Positions 1 through 8,839 of a stretch of 64,000 bases of DNA are shown in pieces. How positions within the stretch are numbered: position 1 is the first letter of the stretch; the number at the start of each line of letters is the position of its first letter. The translations under genes were made by a program, and so were the position numbers. The stretch comes from G964020105 sp964020105 (GTDB lineage: Bacteria; Pseudomonadota; Alphaproteobacteria; WRAU01; Hepatincolaceae): the NCBI GenBank assembly GCA_964020105.1, contig OZ026535.1, positions 620,001 through 684,000 on the forward strand. Reading direction: 5' to 3'. Under the pieces are notes generated by a model that was given only the letters and a program-made list of their open reading frames with translations, had not been told where the DNA came from and made no database searches.

Positions 1-205
1 AGTTCCTACCACTAGGATTCATGAAATTTTGAACGGTAAAAGAACCATAACAGCTGATTCCGATCTAAGATTATGTAAATTTTTCTCTCTTCCAGAAGGA
101 TCTTTCCTTTCAATGCAACATAAACACGATTTAGCAATGGCAAAAAAAAGATTGCAACCTATATTAGCAGAGATAGAACTATTTTCTAATCATAAAAAAT
201 ATTAA
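1..205 (+). CDS. HigA-like addiction-module antitoxin, C-terminal part
   Basis: Open frame entering from the left edge (codons from base 2, stop TAA at 203-205), 67 residues visible. It contains the segment RIHEILNGKR-ITAD followed by LRLCKFF and a C-terminal basic helix with MAKKRL. This is the usual second half of the HTH_3/XRE domain of HigA-type antitoxins, where an 'ILNGKR-ITADTALRL' pattern is typical. Such proteins bind their own promoter and neutralise a HigB-type RNase encoded just upstream; the toxin would lie outside the window, so I cannot tell whether the pair is intact. It ends 9 bases before the convergent alr stop. Family assignment is good; function as an active antitoxin is inferred. 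Confidence 0.75.
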   Translation, partial: VPTTRIHEILNGKRTITADSDLRLCKFFSLPEGSFLSMQHKHDLAMAKKRLQPILAEIELFSNHKKY

Positions 206-213
206 TTACTGTA

Positions 214-1338
214 TTATCTGTAGATTCTGGGATACCTTCTAGTAAGTGAAACTAATATTTCTGTATCTATTGTTTTCGCATTAATGGCAAAATCTTCCAG
301 GGAGATATTGTCTCCTATTAGTTCAACTATCTGTCCTTCTTTTTGTAAATTCTGCGGTAGCTTAGTTATGTCTACCGTAATTAAATCCATTGATATACAA
401 CCAATTATGGGAGCACTATAACCATCAATATAAACAACTCCTCTATGGTTCATAGATCTTAAAACACCATCAGCATATCCTATTGGTAAAACTGCTATTT
501 TAGAGGGAATTTTAGCTTCCCATAAATGTCCATACCCTACTTTTTCTCCAGCCTTTAGCTCCTTAATTTGCTGAACTGTGCTATAAAGATAAATTACTTT
601 TTCCATCGAATTATGTGCTAAATCAGCAACCAATCCTCCGTATAAGACAATGGCTGGACGTACTAGATCCATAGCATATTTACTGTCTATAAATAAGCCA
701 TCAGAGGCAGCAATGGAATATTTACTTTTTGGTAGGTATTTTATTAATGATTTAAATTCTTCATACTGTTTTTCCACAATATCTTTACTCTTAATACTGG
801 CAGAAGAAAAATGTGACATAATATAAAGTATTTCTACCTTATCTAATATTTGAGGTTGTTGATACAAATAGAGAATTTCATCTTTCATTATAGCAAAACG
901 ATTAATTCCTGTTTCAATATGCAATATACATTTTAATTTTTGATTTTTACTTGTTGCAAACTCTGACCATAATTTTACCTGAGTAAGTGTATTTAATACC
1001 GGAATAAATTTATTATTATAAATTTCTTCGTACTGCGCTGACAAAATAGGATTTAAAACATATATATTAACTGAATTATCATCTTGATAAAATGATCTTA
1101 CTCCCATGGCCTCACGCAAAGTTGCAACAAAAATATGATTGCATCTAACTTTTTTTATTAGCGGTATAATATTTTCAATACCAAGACCATAAGCATCGCT
1201 TTTTATAACCCAAGACATCTCTGCACCAGCAGCTAGCTTAACTAAATGATTATAATTATTAATAATAGAATCTATCTTTACAAAAAGACATGTCCCAAAT
1301 TTATTTATAGTATCAAGAAATAGCTTATTCTCAAGCAT
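214..1338 (-). CDS. alr: Alanine racemase
   Basis: PLP enzyme interconverting L- and D-alanine for peptidoglycan synthesis in the cytosol. The 374-residue length fits the family. The PLP-lysine motif VIKSDAYGLG is present (Lys about residue 46), and a GEKVGYGHLW segment carries the catalytic tyrosine region; GCISMDL and GYADGV are also family hallmarks. It lies about 40 bases downstream of dnaB on the same strand and may be cotranscribed with it. Its presence, with mltG, suggests that a murein layer is still made. Confidence 0.95.
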   Translation of the reverse strand: MLENKLFLDTINKFGTCLFVKIDSIINNYNHLVKLAAGAEMSWVIKSDAYGLGIENIIPLIKKVRCNHIFVATLREAMGVRSFYQDDNSVNIYVLNPILSAQYEEIYNNKFIPVLNTLTQVKLWSEFATSKNQKLKCILHIETGINRFAIMKDEILYLYQQPQILDKVEILYIMSHFSSASIKSKDIVEKQYEEFKSLIKYLPKSKYSIAASDGLFIDSKYAMDLVRPAIVLYGGLVADLAHNSMEKVIYLYSTVQQIKELKAGEKVGYGHLWEAKIPSKIAVLPIGYADGVLRSMNHRGVVYIDGYSAPIIGCISMDLITVDITKLPQNLQKEGQIVELIGDNISLEDFAINAKTIDTEILVSLTRRYPRIYR

Positions 1339-1381
1339 AACACCCCCATAAAACCTACTGATTTTAGATACTTATTAGTTA

Positions 1382-2812
1382 TTATCTTGGTTCATGTATT
1401 TTATCCAAATCAACAAATTCTGTCTTAGCTGAATTGAATAATAAATCAATATTACCAATTGCCCCATGCCTATTCTTAGCAATGATTATTGTCGCCTTAT
1501 TCCTTGCATTATCCATCCGTATTTGCCATTTATCATGACTCTCTTTATATTTGTCTGCTGTCGTATTCTTTGGTTCTTCCCTTTCTATATAGTACTCTTC
1601 CCTGTAAATAAAAGATACTATATCAGCGTCCTGCTCTATTGAGCCAGATTCTCTTAAATCAGAGAGCATAGGCTTCTTATCTTCCCTTGCCTCTACTGCC
1701 CTACTAAGCTGCGACAGTGCAATGACAGGCACATTTAACTCCTTAGCAATACTCTTCAATCCACGAGTTATATTACTAACCTCGTTTACTCTACCATCTC
1801 TATCAAAACTTTTACCAGAGCTAATTAGTTGAATATAATCAATCATTATCAATCCAATATTATGCTTTCTTTTCATTTGCCTGCATTTAGATCTAAGCTG
1901 TGATATTGTTATTCCTGGTGTATCATTAATAAATAGCGGTACATTCTTTAATGTTTGAACTGCTGCTACTAACCTTGCAAAATCTGAATCATCTAAATAT
2001 CCCCTCCTTAAAACATCACTTGCCAGTCCAACCTGTGAGGATAATATCCTACTTGCAATTTGTTCAGACGACATCTCTAAAGAAAATATTGCCGCCGGCG
2101 TCCCTATTTCACCGGTCTCCATGAATTTTCTAGCCGCATTAAACACTATATTGGTCGCCAATGCTGTCTTACCCATCGAAGGCCTACCAGCTAATACTAT
2201 TAAATCCGATTTTTGCAATCCACCTAACTTAGCATCTAAATCTTTAAAGCCAGTAGTAATACCCGATACTCCATGCTTATTTTGTCTGGCAACTCTTACA
2301 GCCTCTAGAGCTAGCTCTAAGGAATGCTCAAATCTATCTGTATTAACCTCTATTGAACCCTTATCTGCTAAGGAAAATATATCTCTTTCTAGTCTTCCTA
2401 TCTGCTCAGATGCACTCTCTTCCTTGCCCAAATAATCGGATATATTACTTTGCAGCAATAAAATTTGTCGCTTAAGATATAAATCATGTAATAGAATAGC
2501 GTAATCTTTATAAGAACCTACACTAACAACAGAGTTAGTAAGATCTATCAAATATTCAAAAGTTACATCTTTATGCTCATCAGAATATACAGAATAATTA
2601 GATACAGTCACAACATCAGCAACCTGTCCTTTATCCAGTATGTTCTTAATTACCTTGAACACTCTTTGATGTATATCTAAAGAGAATATCTCAGGGAATA
2701 CTAAATCTACAATCTCTTCAAAATAATCGTTATTAACCAATAAGAATCCTAATAATGATTTCTCTGCTTCCAAATTAGTGAATCTCGCCGATGATACACT
2801 TTCAGTTGTCAT
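1382..2812 (-). CDS. dnaB: Replicative DNA helicase DnaB
   Basis: Hexameric 5'-3' helicase of the replication fork, 476 residues, a normal length. An N-terminal DnaB domain spans roughly residues 10-115, followed by a linker and a RecA-like helicase core from about residue 185. Walker A is GRPSMGKTAL; IMIDYIQLI is Walker B (motif H2), and SQLSRAVE..DKKPMLSDLRESG is the diagnostic DnaB segment before the DADI motif. No intein is visible. It is the last gene of the rpsF-rpsR-DUF2232-rplI-dnaB order known from many alphaproteobacteria. Confidence 0.97.
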   Translation of the reverse strand: MTTESVSSARFTNLEAEKSLLGFLLVNNDYFEEIVDLVFPEIFSLDIHQRVFKVIKNILDKGQVADVVTVSNYSVYSDEHKDVTFEYLIDLTNSVVSVGSYKDYAILLHDLYLKRQILLLQSNISDYLGKEESASEQIGRLERDIFSLADKGSIEVNTDRFEHSLELALEAVRVARQNKHGVSGITTGFKDLDAKLGGLQKSDLIVLAGRPSMGKTALATNIVFNAARKFMETGEIGTPAAIFSLEMSSEQIASRILSSQVGLASDVLRRGYLDDSDFARLVAAVQTLKNVPLFINDTPGITISQLRSKCRQMKRKHNIGLIMIDYIQLISSGKSFDRDGRVNEVSNITRGLKSIAKELNVPVIALSQLSRAVEAREDKKPMLSDLRESGSIEQDADIVSFIYREEYYIEREEPKNTTADKYKESHDKWQIRMDNARNKATIIIAKNRHGAIGNIDLLFNSAKTEFVDLDKIHEPR

Positions 2813-2886
2813 AATACAATCAAGGACTCCAAATATTCAGCTATTAATAACAATACTACTACATTACCTAAATTGTCAAAACTAAC

Positions 2887-3471
2887 CTAAGCAACTTGGT
2901 CTGCATCTATTTTTTCAACTTTTTCAAAGGATTCAAACACAGCTTTTTCTTCCAGTTCTTTTTTATTTATAGCTTCATCAGATTTCTTACTAGCACTGTG
3001 TTTTTTCTCTTGCAAATCGGCCTCATCCTTACTTCTTGCTATATTAAGAGATATATTAACCACAACCTCTGGATGCAGAGATAGTTTAATATCATATATC
3101 CCAACTGATTTAATTGTATCTTGAATCATGATTTGTGCTTTATCAATACTATAGCCATCTTTCACAAGTTCTTTAGCTATATCTTGTACTTTAACAGAAC
3201 CATATAAATGTCCTGCTTCTCCTGCATTTTTTATTAAGACAAGTTTATATCCTTCAACTTTACTAGCAACAGCTGCAGCATCTTTTTTACGGTTTAGATT
3301 CTGTAATTCCAACTCGGCTTTTCTTTCTTCAAAAATTTTCTGATTTTCAGATGTAGCTCTTAGGCATTTCTGATTAGGAATAAGGTAATTTCTGGCATAA
3401 CCAGCTTTAACTGCAACAATATCACCTATTTGTCCTAATTTTTCAACTTTTTGTAACAAAATAACTTTCAT
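2887..3471 (-). CDS. rplI: 50S ribosomal protein L9
   Basis: L9 binds 23S rRNA at the base of the L1 stalk. The reading frame extends to 3495, but the start at 3471 (MKVILLQ) is preferred: a GGAG lies 7 bases upstream and all L9 proteins begin at this point. The N-terminal motif EKLGQIGDIVAVKAGYARNYLIP is intact in its key residues (GYARN, LIP). At about 194 residues it is some 45 residues longer than the E. coli protein; the extra part is a charged, Lys/Glu-rich tail, as often seen in alphaproteobacterial L9. Confidence 0.95.
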   Translation of the reverse strand: MKVILLQKVEKLGQIGDIVAVKAGYARNYLIPNQKCLRATSENQKIFEERKAELELQNLNRKKDAAAVASKVEGYKLVLIKNAGEAGHLYGSVKVQDIAKELVKDGYSIDKAQIMIQDTIKSVGIYDIKLSLHPEVVVNISLNIARSKDEADLQEKKHSASKKSDEAINKKELEEKAVFESFEKVEKIDADQVA

Positions 3472-3498
3472 AATTTTCTCCAAACTTAATTTCAATAA

Positions 3499-4422
3499 TT
3501 ATCTAAATTTCTTCATACTGGCTATTCTAATTTCTCTAATAAAGCCAATTAGTAATAATACTATTGCTAACTCTACAAAAAAAACTATACCAAAAATTAC
3601 GTACAACAATGCCATCAAAAGGCTACCTCTGGTTCTTATTCTATCATAAATAAGCAAAAAACCAGAATAAAAATATCCAATACTCAAAATAAACATCATG
3701 TTATACAAAATATAGTGCATGTTAGAATCTTTGACAAGCATTTTATGTGAGAGCAAACTAAACAAAGCAACACATAGAAACATTGCAGTATGCCAAATTG
3801 GTAGGTTATCACTAACAGTAAGAGAGTCATCCATATTTTTAGTTAACATTTTTGATATCATATAGTTAAACATAAAACATATAATATATACAAAAGATAC
3901 TATACTTGGTATAAAAAATGCTAATATCTCAATCCTTTGAGCAATTATAACATCCTCCAAAGTACCGCCCATTATATTATTAGCAGCTATCAATATATAT
4001 AGTAAGTTATCACTCAAGAAATAATGCAAATTATTAATAGATGTTTTATAAGCATAATAGGACAAGTAACTCATAACTACAATTGCAGTATATGATGATA
4101 TAAAAAACAATATTTTACCTATCACATTAGTTTTGCTAATTTTACTAATATAAATTGCTACACTTGAAGGTATTATGAATAGTAAAAATATCCATAATGC
4201 TAATGAGATACTAAAATAAGCTACACTTATACTGAAAATACTAACCACAATATACCCTAAATAACCAACAAGCCATCCAGAAATAAATAGTGGTAAAAAT
4301 ATAATAACTTGTAGTATAAGCAGAGGTGCTGTATATAATGTAGTAAATAAAGAACACATTACTATACTTAAAAACAATACAGCATTAATAACTGATAAAA
4401 AAATTAATTTATACTTAGACAT
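3499..4422 (-). CDS. DUF2232 family multi-pass membrane protein
   Basis: A 307-residue protein with about eight hydrophobic segments and no obvious catalytic motif. Its position between rpsR and rplI matches the DUF2232 (YybS-like) membrane protein found at this spot in many alphaproteobacteria, which is the main reason for the call. The function of the family is not established. It sits 28 bases upstream of the chosen rplI start and 58 bases after rpsR, all on the minus strand, so it is very probably part of the ribosomal protein operon. Confidence 0.75.
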   Translation of the reverse strand: MSKYKLIFLSVINAVLFLSIVMCSLFTTLYTAPLLILQVIIFLPLFISGWLVGYLGYIVVSIFSISVAYFSISLALWIFLLFIIPSSVAIYISKISKTNVIGKILFFISSYTAIVVMSYLSYYAYKTSINNLHYFLSDNLLYILIAANNIMGGTLEDVIIAQRIEILAFFIPSIVSFVYIICFMFNYMISKMLTKNMDDSLTVSDNLPIWHTAMFLCVALFSLLSHKMLVKDSNMHYILYNMMFILSIGYFYSGFLLIYDRIRTRGSLLMALLYVIFGIVFFVELAIVLLLIGFIREIRIASMKKFR

Positions 4423-4479
4423 GCATACTCTAACTAATTGATAGTGGCCTGCTTAAATACAGGCCACACTTATGGGTTA

Positions 4480-4710
4480 CTAATTGATTATAGGAGCGAT
4501 AAGGGCTAGGAATCTAGCTCTTTTAACAGCTTGTGCAAGATTTCTTTGTTGCTTAGCATTTGCTCCTGTTAATCTTCTTGGTAGAATTTTGCCACGCTCT
4601 GAGGTGAATTTTTTTAATAACTCCACATCCTTATAATCTATATTATCAAGAGTTGGCTCATCTATTTCTTTTAGTATTTCTATTTCTTTTTTTTCTATGA
4701 TATCACTCAT
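4480..4710 (-). CDS. rpsR: 30S ribosomal protein S18
   Basis: Small-subunit protein that binds next to S6 on the platform of the 30S subunit. The 76-residue product has the conserved core IDYKDVELLKKFTSERGKILPRR followed by QQRNLAQAVKRARFLALI, both diagnostic of S18. It follows rpsF by 32 bases and is cotranscribed with it in most bacteria. No zinc-binding cysteines are present. Confidence 0.96.
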   Translation of the reverse strand: MSDIIEKKEIEILKEIDEPTLDNIDYKDVELLKKFTSERGKILPRRLTGANAKQQRNLAQAVKRARFLALIAPIIN

Positions 4711-4742
4711 AACTATACCTTTATTATATATTGCTGATTATG

Positions 4743-5093
4743 CTATTGTGCAGGTACATCCACTTTAATTTCATGTGATTTTGATAAAAGTGAATGAGCT
4801 TCCGTTACAGTTTTAACTGCAACAGCTAATGTTCTTAACACATTTTCATTTACTGAATGAAGCCTTTGTAATTCTTTCAGACCCTCATGAGAAACATCAA
4901 AATGAAAGAGACAATAATGAGCTTTTTTATTTTTTTTTATTTTATAAGCTAAATTTCTAAGTCCACAATATTCTGTTTTAACAACTTTTCCATTGTAATT
5001 AGTAATAATATCACTCACTTTAGAGTTAAGCTCTTGAACCTGATTAAGTGATAAATCACCCCTCATCAAGTACACATATTCATAATACGCCAT
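4743..5093 (-). CDS. rpsF: 30S ribosomal protein S6
   Basis: S6 forms a dimer with S18 on the 30S platform. The 116-residue protein begins MAYYEYVYLMRGDLS and has the family pattern GGLRNLAYKIKK-like (here YCGLRNLAYKIKKNKKAHYCL) and FDVSHEGLKELQR..NENVLRTL. First gene of the minus-strand operon rpsF-rpsR-DUF2232-rplI-dnaB; the divergent neighbour is fabD, with a 243-base gap between them that must hold both promoters. Confidence 0.96.
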   Translation of the reverse strand: MAYYEYVYLMRGDLSLNQVQELNSKVSDIITNYNGKVVKTEYCGLRNLAYKIKKNKKAHYCLFHFDVSHEGLKELQRLHSVNENVLRTLAVAVKTVTEAHSLLSKSHEIKVDVPAQ

Positions 5094-5138
5094 TTTTTCC
5101 CCATTGGATTAAGTTTCAACTCTGAAAAACAACACTAG

Positions 5139-5163
5139 AGTATAGTTCAAGTTTAATTGAACT
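5139..5163 (-). promoter_or_regulatory. Possible -10 box with adjacent inverted repeat upstream of rpsF
   Basis: On the minus strand a TATACT (5139-5144) lies about 45 bases before rpsF. Directly upstream and overlapping it by one base is the perfect inverted repeat AGTTCAA-GTTTAA-TTGAACT (5144-5163; 7-bp arms). The repeat would fall in the -10/-35 spacer, a place typical for an operator. No good -35 is visible at 17 bases, so the promoter part is uncertain. Confidence 0.35.
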
Positions 5164-5336
5164 AGGGAATCGTTTTTCTACCGCAATAATTCTACATTAT
5201 TTTCAGCATACTTACAAACAAATTAATACTACCCATTACTAGACATTATAGTATAAGTAAATATGGTTGAAAAATAGTTACAATAAGTTTAATATAAGGA
5301 TAGGATTTCAAATAGCATATAGGAGTTTAGAGATTT

Positions 5337-6290
5337 ATGAGAGCATTTTTGTTTCCAGGTCAGGGTTCACAAGCAATTGGTATGGGGAAAGAGTTATACG
5401 ATAATTTTCATTCAGCAAAAGTTGTTTTTGAAGAAGTAAGTGAAGCTGTTGGATTTAATTTAAAAATGATCATATTCGAAGGACCAGAGGCTGTATTAAC
5501 ATCTACTGAAAATGCACAACCTGCTATAATGTGTTGTTCAATGGCAATATTAAGAGTTTTAGAAAATGATTTTAATTTTGCAATAGAAAAACATGTAGAT
5601 TATGTGGCAGGACATTCTTTAGGTGAGTATTCAGCATTATGTGCTACACAAACATTTGATTTAAGGACAGTAGCTAATTTACTAAAAATAAGAGGAGTTG
5701 CAATGAAATCATGTACTCCAGAAGGATATAGTGGAATGGTTGCGATACTAGGTATTAATGACATTAATAAAATCAAACAATTAATTGAAGAAGTTAAATT
5801 ACCCAACGAAGTTTGTGTAATTGCTAATGATAATTGTCTTGGTCAGACTGTGGTTAGTGGTCATATGAAATCTATGGAGAATATTGTTGCAAAAGCAAAA
5901 GATTTTGGTGCTAAAATTGCTGTTAAGCTACCAGTGAGTGGATCTTTTCATAGTCCTTTAATGAGAAAAGCCTCAGAGATAATGGCTGACTCTCTAAACA
6001 ATGTACAGATGAATGATTCTTATATTCCTTTAATCTCTAATGTATTGGCTGAAGAAATTATAGATAAAGATCATATTAGAACATTACTTGTTGAACAAAT
6101 TGTAAGTGGTGTTCGTTGGAGAGAATCAATGGAATACCTTGTTAATAAAGGCGTAGATGAGATTGTAGAGGTTGGTAATGGTAATATTTTAAGTGGATTA
6201 ATGAAAAGAATAAGCCCCGATGTTAATAGGGTTAATTTAGAAAGTATTGCCGATATTGAAGGATTTATAAATAATTTAAAATCAGTATAG
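5337..6290 (+). CDS. fabD: Malonyl-CoA:ACP transacylase
   Basis: Loads malonate from CoA onto acyl carrier protein, the entry step of type II fatty acid synthesis. The 317-residue protein has the FPGQGSQ N-terminal motif, the nucleophile elbow GHSLGE (catalytic Ser), and the catalytic His in SGSFHSPLM. The ATG at 5337 is preceded by AGGAG about 11 bases upstream. First gene of the fabD-fabG-acpP-fabF run, 20 bases before fabG. Confidence 0.96.
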   Translation: MRAFLFPGQGSQAIGMGKELYDNFHSAKVVFEEVSEAVGFNLKMIIFEGPEAVLTSTENAQPAIMCCSMAILRVLENDFNFAIEKHVDYVAGHSLGEYSALCATQTFDLRTVANLLKIRGVAMKSCTPEGYSGMVAILGINDINKIKQLIEEVKLPNEVCVIANDNCLGQTVVSGHMKSMENIVAKAKDFGAKIAVKLPVSGSFHSPLMRKASEIMADSLNNVQMNDSYIPLISNVLAEEIIDKDHIRTLLVEQIVSGVRWRESMEYLVNKGVDEIVEVGNGNILSGLMKRISPDVNRVNLESIADIEGFINNLKSV

Positions 6291-6310
6291 AGAAGAATAG
6301 GAGAAAAATT

Positions 6311-7054
6311 ATGTTGTTTAGTTTAAGTGGAAAGAATGTGTTAATAACAGGAGCTGGTGGTGGAATAGGCAAAGAAATTGCTAGGGCTATGCATGCACAG
6401 GGAGCTGTAGTGGGTTTAGCTGACGTTAATGAAAAATATTTAACTGATCTAGCAAATGAGTTAAAAGTAAATGTATACATTATGCCATCTGTGGATATTA
6501 CCGTTGAATCTAATATAAATAGTTTGGCGGAAAAAGCTGAAGAGATTATGGGTAAGGTAGATATATTAGTTAATAACGCTGGGATCACTAGAGATACCCT
6601 TTCCATTAGAATGGGGAAAAAGGATTGGGATGATGTTATTGCGATTAATTTAACAACTCCATTTTTATTGTCTAAGGCTGTGTTAACAAAGATGATGAAA
6701 AGAAAATATGGTAGAGTAATTAACATAGCATCTGTGGTAGGAGTTATGGGGAATGCTGGGCAGGTTAACTATTCAGCATCGAAAGGCGGACTTATTTCTA
6801 TGACTAAAACTTTAGCAAGAGAATTTGCTACAAGAGGAATTACAGTAAATGCAGTTGCTCCAGGGTATATATCAACAAAAATGACAGATATTTTACCTGA
6901 AGATCAAAAACAAAAACTTTTAAGTGCTATACCTATTGGAAGAATGGGCAGTGCATGTGAAGTTGCGTATGCTGTTGTTTTTTTAGCAAGCGAGGAAGCT
7001 GCTTATATTACTGGGCAAACCATAAATGTGAATGGTGGGATGGTTATGGTATAA
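6311..7054 (+). CDS. fabG: 3-oxoacyl-ACP reductase
   Basis: NADPH-dependent reductase of the fatty acid elongation cycle. 247 residues, the normal SDR length. Visible: the Rossmann TGAGGGIGKEIA motif, NNAG at the strand-4 site, the catalytic Ser in INIASVVG, and YSASKGG for Tyr-Lys. C-terminal YITGQTINVNGGM is typical of FabG rather than a general SDR, and the setting between fabD and acpP confirms it. Confidence 0.96.
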   Translation: MLFSLSGKNVLITGAGGGIGKEIARAMHAQGAVVGLADVNEKYLTDLANELKVNVYIMPSVDITVESNINSLAEKAEEIMGKVDILVNNAGITRDTLSIRMGKKDWDDVIAINLTTPFLLSKAVLTKMMKRKYGRVINIASVVGVMGNAGQVNYSASKGGLISMTKTLAREFATRGITVNAVAPGYISTKMTDILPEDQKQKLLSAIPIGRMGSACEVAYAVVFLASEEAAYITGQTINVNGGMVMV

Positions 7055-7069
7055 AAAAACTAAAATCAT

Positions 7070-7097
7070 TTGACAAATAATTTATTTATTCTATATT
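7070..7097 (+). promoter_or_regulatory. Promoter for acpP
   Basis: TTGACA at 7070-7075 and TATATT at 7092-7097 with a 16-base spacer, in the short gap between fabG and acpP. The abundant carrier protein often has its own promoter. The hexamers are close to the sigma-70 consensus; activity is inferred. Confidence 0.6.
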
Positions 7098-7151
7098 GAA
7101 AGTGAGTATTTGGAAAAATACTGAGTGTTTTGTGAAATTAAGGAGACTTAT

Positions 7152-7391
7152 ATGAGTTCTGATGTTTTTGAAAAAGTTAAAACTATAATCGTTAAACAAT
7201 TAAACGTGGAGGAAGCTAAAGTTACTTTGGACTCTTCTTTCACAGATGATTTGGGAGCTGATAGTTTAGACACAGTGGAACTAGTTATGGCTTTTGAAGA
7301 AGAATTTTCAATTGAGATTCCAGATGAGCAGTCTGCTAAGATTCAAACAGTTAAAGATGCTGTTGAATTTATCAAAGCTACAGCTAAATAA
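7152..7391 (+). CDS. acpP: Acyl carrier protein
   Basis: Small acidic carrier that holds growing acyl chains on a 4'-phosphopantetheine arm. The frame opens at 7125, but the start at 7152 (MSSDVFEKV) is chosen because AGGAG lies 6 bases upstream and it gives a normal 79-residue ACP. The modification site is DDLGADSLDTVELVM, with the serine in the DSL motif. It is followed by a clear terminator, so it ends a transcription unit. Confidence 0.97.
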   Translation: MSSDVFEKVKTIIVKQLNVEEAKVTLDSSFTDDLGADSLDTVELVMAFEEEFSIEIPDEQSAKIQTVKDAVEFIKATAK

Positions 7392-7420
7392 TTACCTAGT
7401 TTTAGTTTTTTATAAAAATT

Positions 7421-7453
7421 AAAGATAGGATTTTATTATCCTATCTTTTTTTT
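7421..7453 (+). terminator. Rho-independent terminator after acpP
   Basis: AAAGATAGGA / TCCTATCTTT 10-bp stem (7421-7430 with 7439-7448), 8-base loop, then an uninterrupted T run to 7453. Located 30 bases after the acpP stop. Confidence 0.85.
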
Positions 7454-7561
7454 AGATATTTTCCTGACTATTAGTTTGTTTAAAAATTAATTTTGGTTGC
7501 ATATTTTATAGAAATATTTTAAAACATTAATTGTATATAATGTAGATATGAGGAATGTCTT

Positions 7562-8827
7562 ATGAAAAGGGTTGTATTTACCGGTATGGGTATAGTGTCT
7601 CCAGTAGGAGTTGGTGTACAGTGTGCTTGGAGCAATATTGTTAATTCAAAGAGTGGGATTTCTACTACAAAAGAATTTGATGTTAGTAAATTTTCATCTA
7701 AAGTATCTGGAAGTATTCCATATGGCAATTATGCGGATGGTTGTTGGAATCCAGGTGAATGGATGGATTCTAAAGAATTAAGAAGGGTTGATAAATTTAT
7801 TAGCTATGCTATAGCGGCTGCAAGGCAAGCTATGACTGATGCTAAGTGGGAAGAATTGACTGATGAAGATAAAATTGATTTCGGTGTTCATATAGGATCT
7901 GGCATCGGTGGATTGCAAACAATATATGAAAATTCTGTTTTATTAGCGGAAAACAATTATCGTAAGATTTCTCCATTTTTCATACCAGCTGCATTGATTA
8001 ATCTTCCTTCTGGTCATATTTCAATTGAATATGGATTAAAGGGTCCTAATTTATCATTGGTAACAGCGTGTGCTACAGGAACGCATTCAATAGGTGATTC
8101 TTTTAAAATGATCAGAGATGGTGAAGTTGTTATGATGATTGCAGGTGGCGCAGAGGCCTCAGTGAATCCTATTGGTATTGCTGGATTTGATAGAATGAAT
8201 GCTCTTTCATCACAATATAATGATGATCCTCAGAAAGCTTCAAGACCTTGGGATAAAGGCAGAGATGGTTTTGTAATAGCTGAGGGTGCGGCTATGGTTG
8301 TACTTGAGGAATATGAGCACGCTAAAAGAAGAGGTGCTAAGATTTATGCAGAAGTTATTGGCTATGGTGCTAGTGGTGATTCTAATCATATAACAGCGCC
8401 TTGTGCTGATGGTGCTGGTGCTGGCAGATGCATACAGAGAGCTCTTAAATCTGCTAATCTTAATGGAGAAGAGATAGATTATATTAATGCGCATGGTACG
8501 TCTACTCCACTTGGTGATAAAGCAGAAGTATTAGCTATAAAGAGGGTATTTGGTGATCATGCTTATAAACTGGCTGTTTCATCAACAAAATCGGCAACTG
8601 GTCATTTACTGGGTGCAGCTGGAGCTATTGAAGCTATATTTTGTGTGCAGGCATTAAGAGAGGGAATACTTCCCCCTACTCTCAACCTAACTGATCCTGA
8701 TGAAGGATGTGATTTAGATTTTGTTCCTCTAAAAGCAAGAAAACAAAATATAGAGTACGCACTTTCAAATTCCTTTGGTTTTGGTGGCACAAATGGTACT
8801 ATAATTATGAAAAAGTATCAGGAATAG
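7562..8827 (+). CDS. fabF: 3-oxoacyl-ACP synthase II (KAS II)
   Basis: Condensing enzyme that extends acyl-ACP with malonyl-ACP. 421 residues. The Cys-His-His triad is visible: TACATGTHS (Cys), NAHGTSTPLGD (His) and KSATGHLLGAAG (His), with the C-terminal glycine-rich SFGFGGTNG. An upstream TATAAT (7536-7541) and a GAGGAA ribosome site just before the ATG suggest its own promoter after the acpP terminator. The weakly spaced mltG follows 12 bases later. Confidence 0.97.
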   Translation: MKRVVFTGMGIVSPVGVGVQCAWSNIVNSKSGISTTKEFDVSKFSSKVSGSIPYGNYADGCWNPGEWMDSKELRRVDKFISYAIAAARQAMTDAKWEELTDEDKIDFGVHIGSGIGGLQTIYENSVLLAENNYRKISPFFIPAALINLPSGHISIEYGLKGPNLSLVTACATGTHSIGDSFKMIRDGEVVMMIAGGAEASVNPIGIAGFDRMNALSSQYNDDPQKASRPWDKGRDGFVIAEGAAMVVLEEYEHAKRRGAKIYAEVIGYGASGDSNHITAPCADGAGAGRCIQRALKSANLNGEEIDYINAHGTSTPLGDKAEVLAIKRVFGDHAYKLAVSSTKSATGHLLGAAGAIEAIFCVQALREGILPPTLNLTDPDEGCDLDFVPLKARKQNIEYALSNSFGFGGTNGTIIMKKYQE

Positions 8828-8839
8828 ATAGGTTAAGTA

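Noticed and set aside
2121..2435. Plus-strand ORF of 104 codons inside dnaB
   Set aside because: Antisense shadow of a well-conserved gene, with no ribosome site and low-complexity Ser/Leu composition.
6265..6726. Minus-strand ORF of 153 codons inside fabG
   Set aside because: Antisense shadow; fabG on the other strand is fully conserved.
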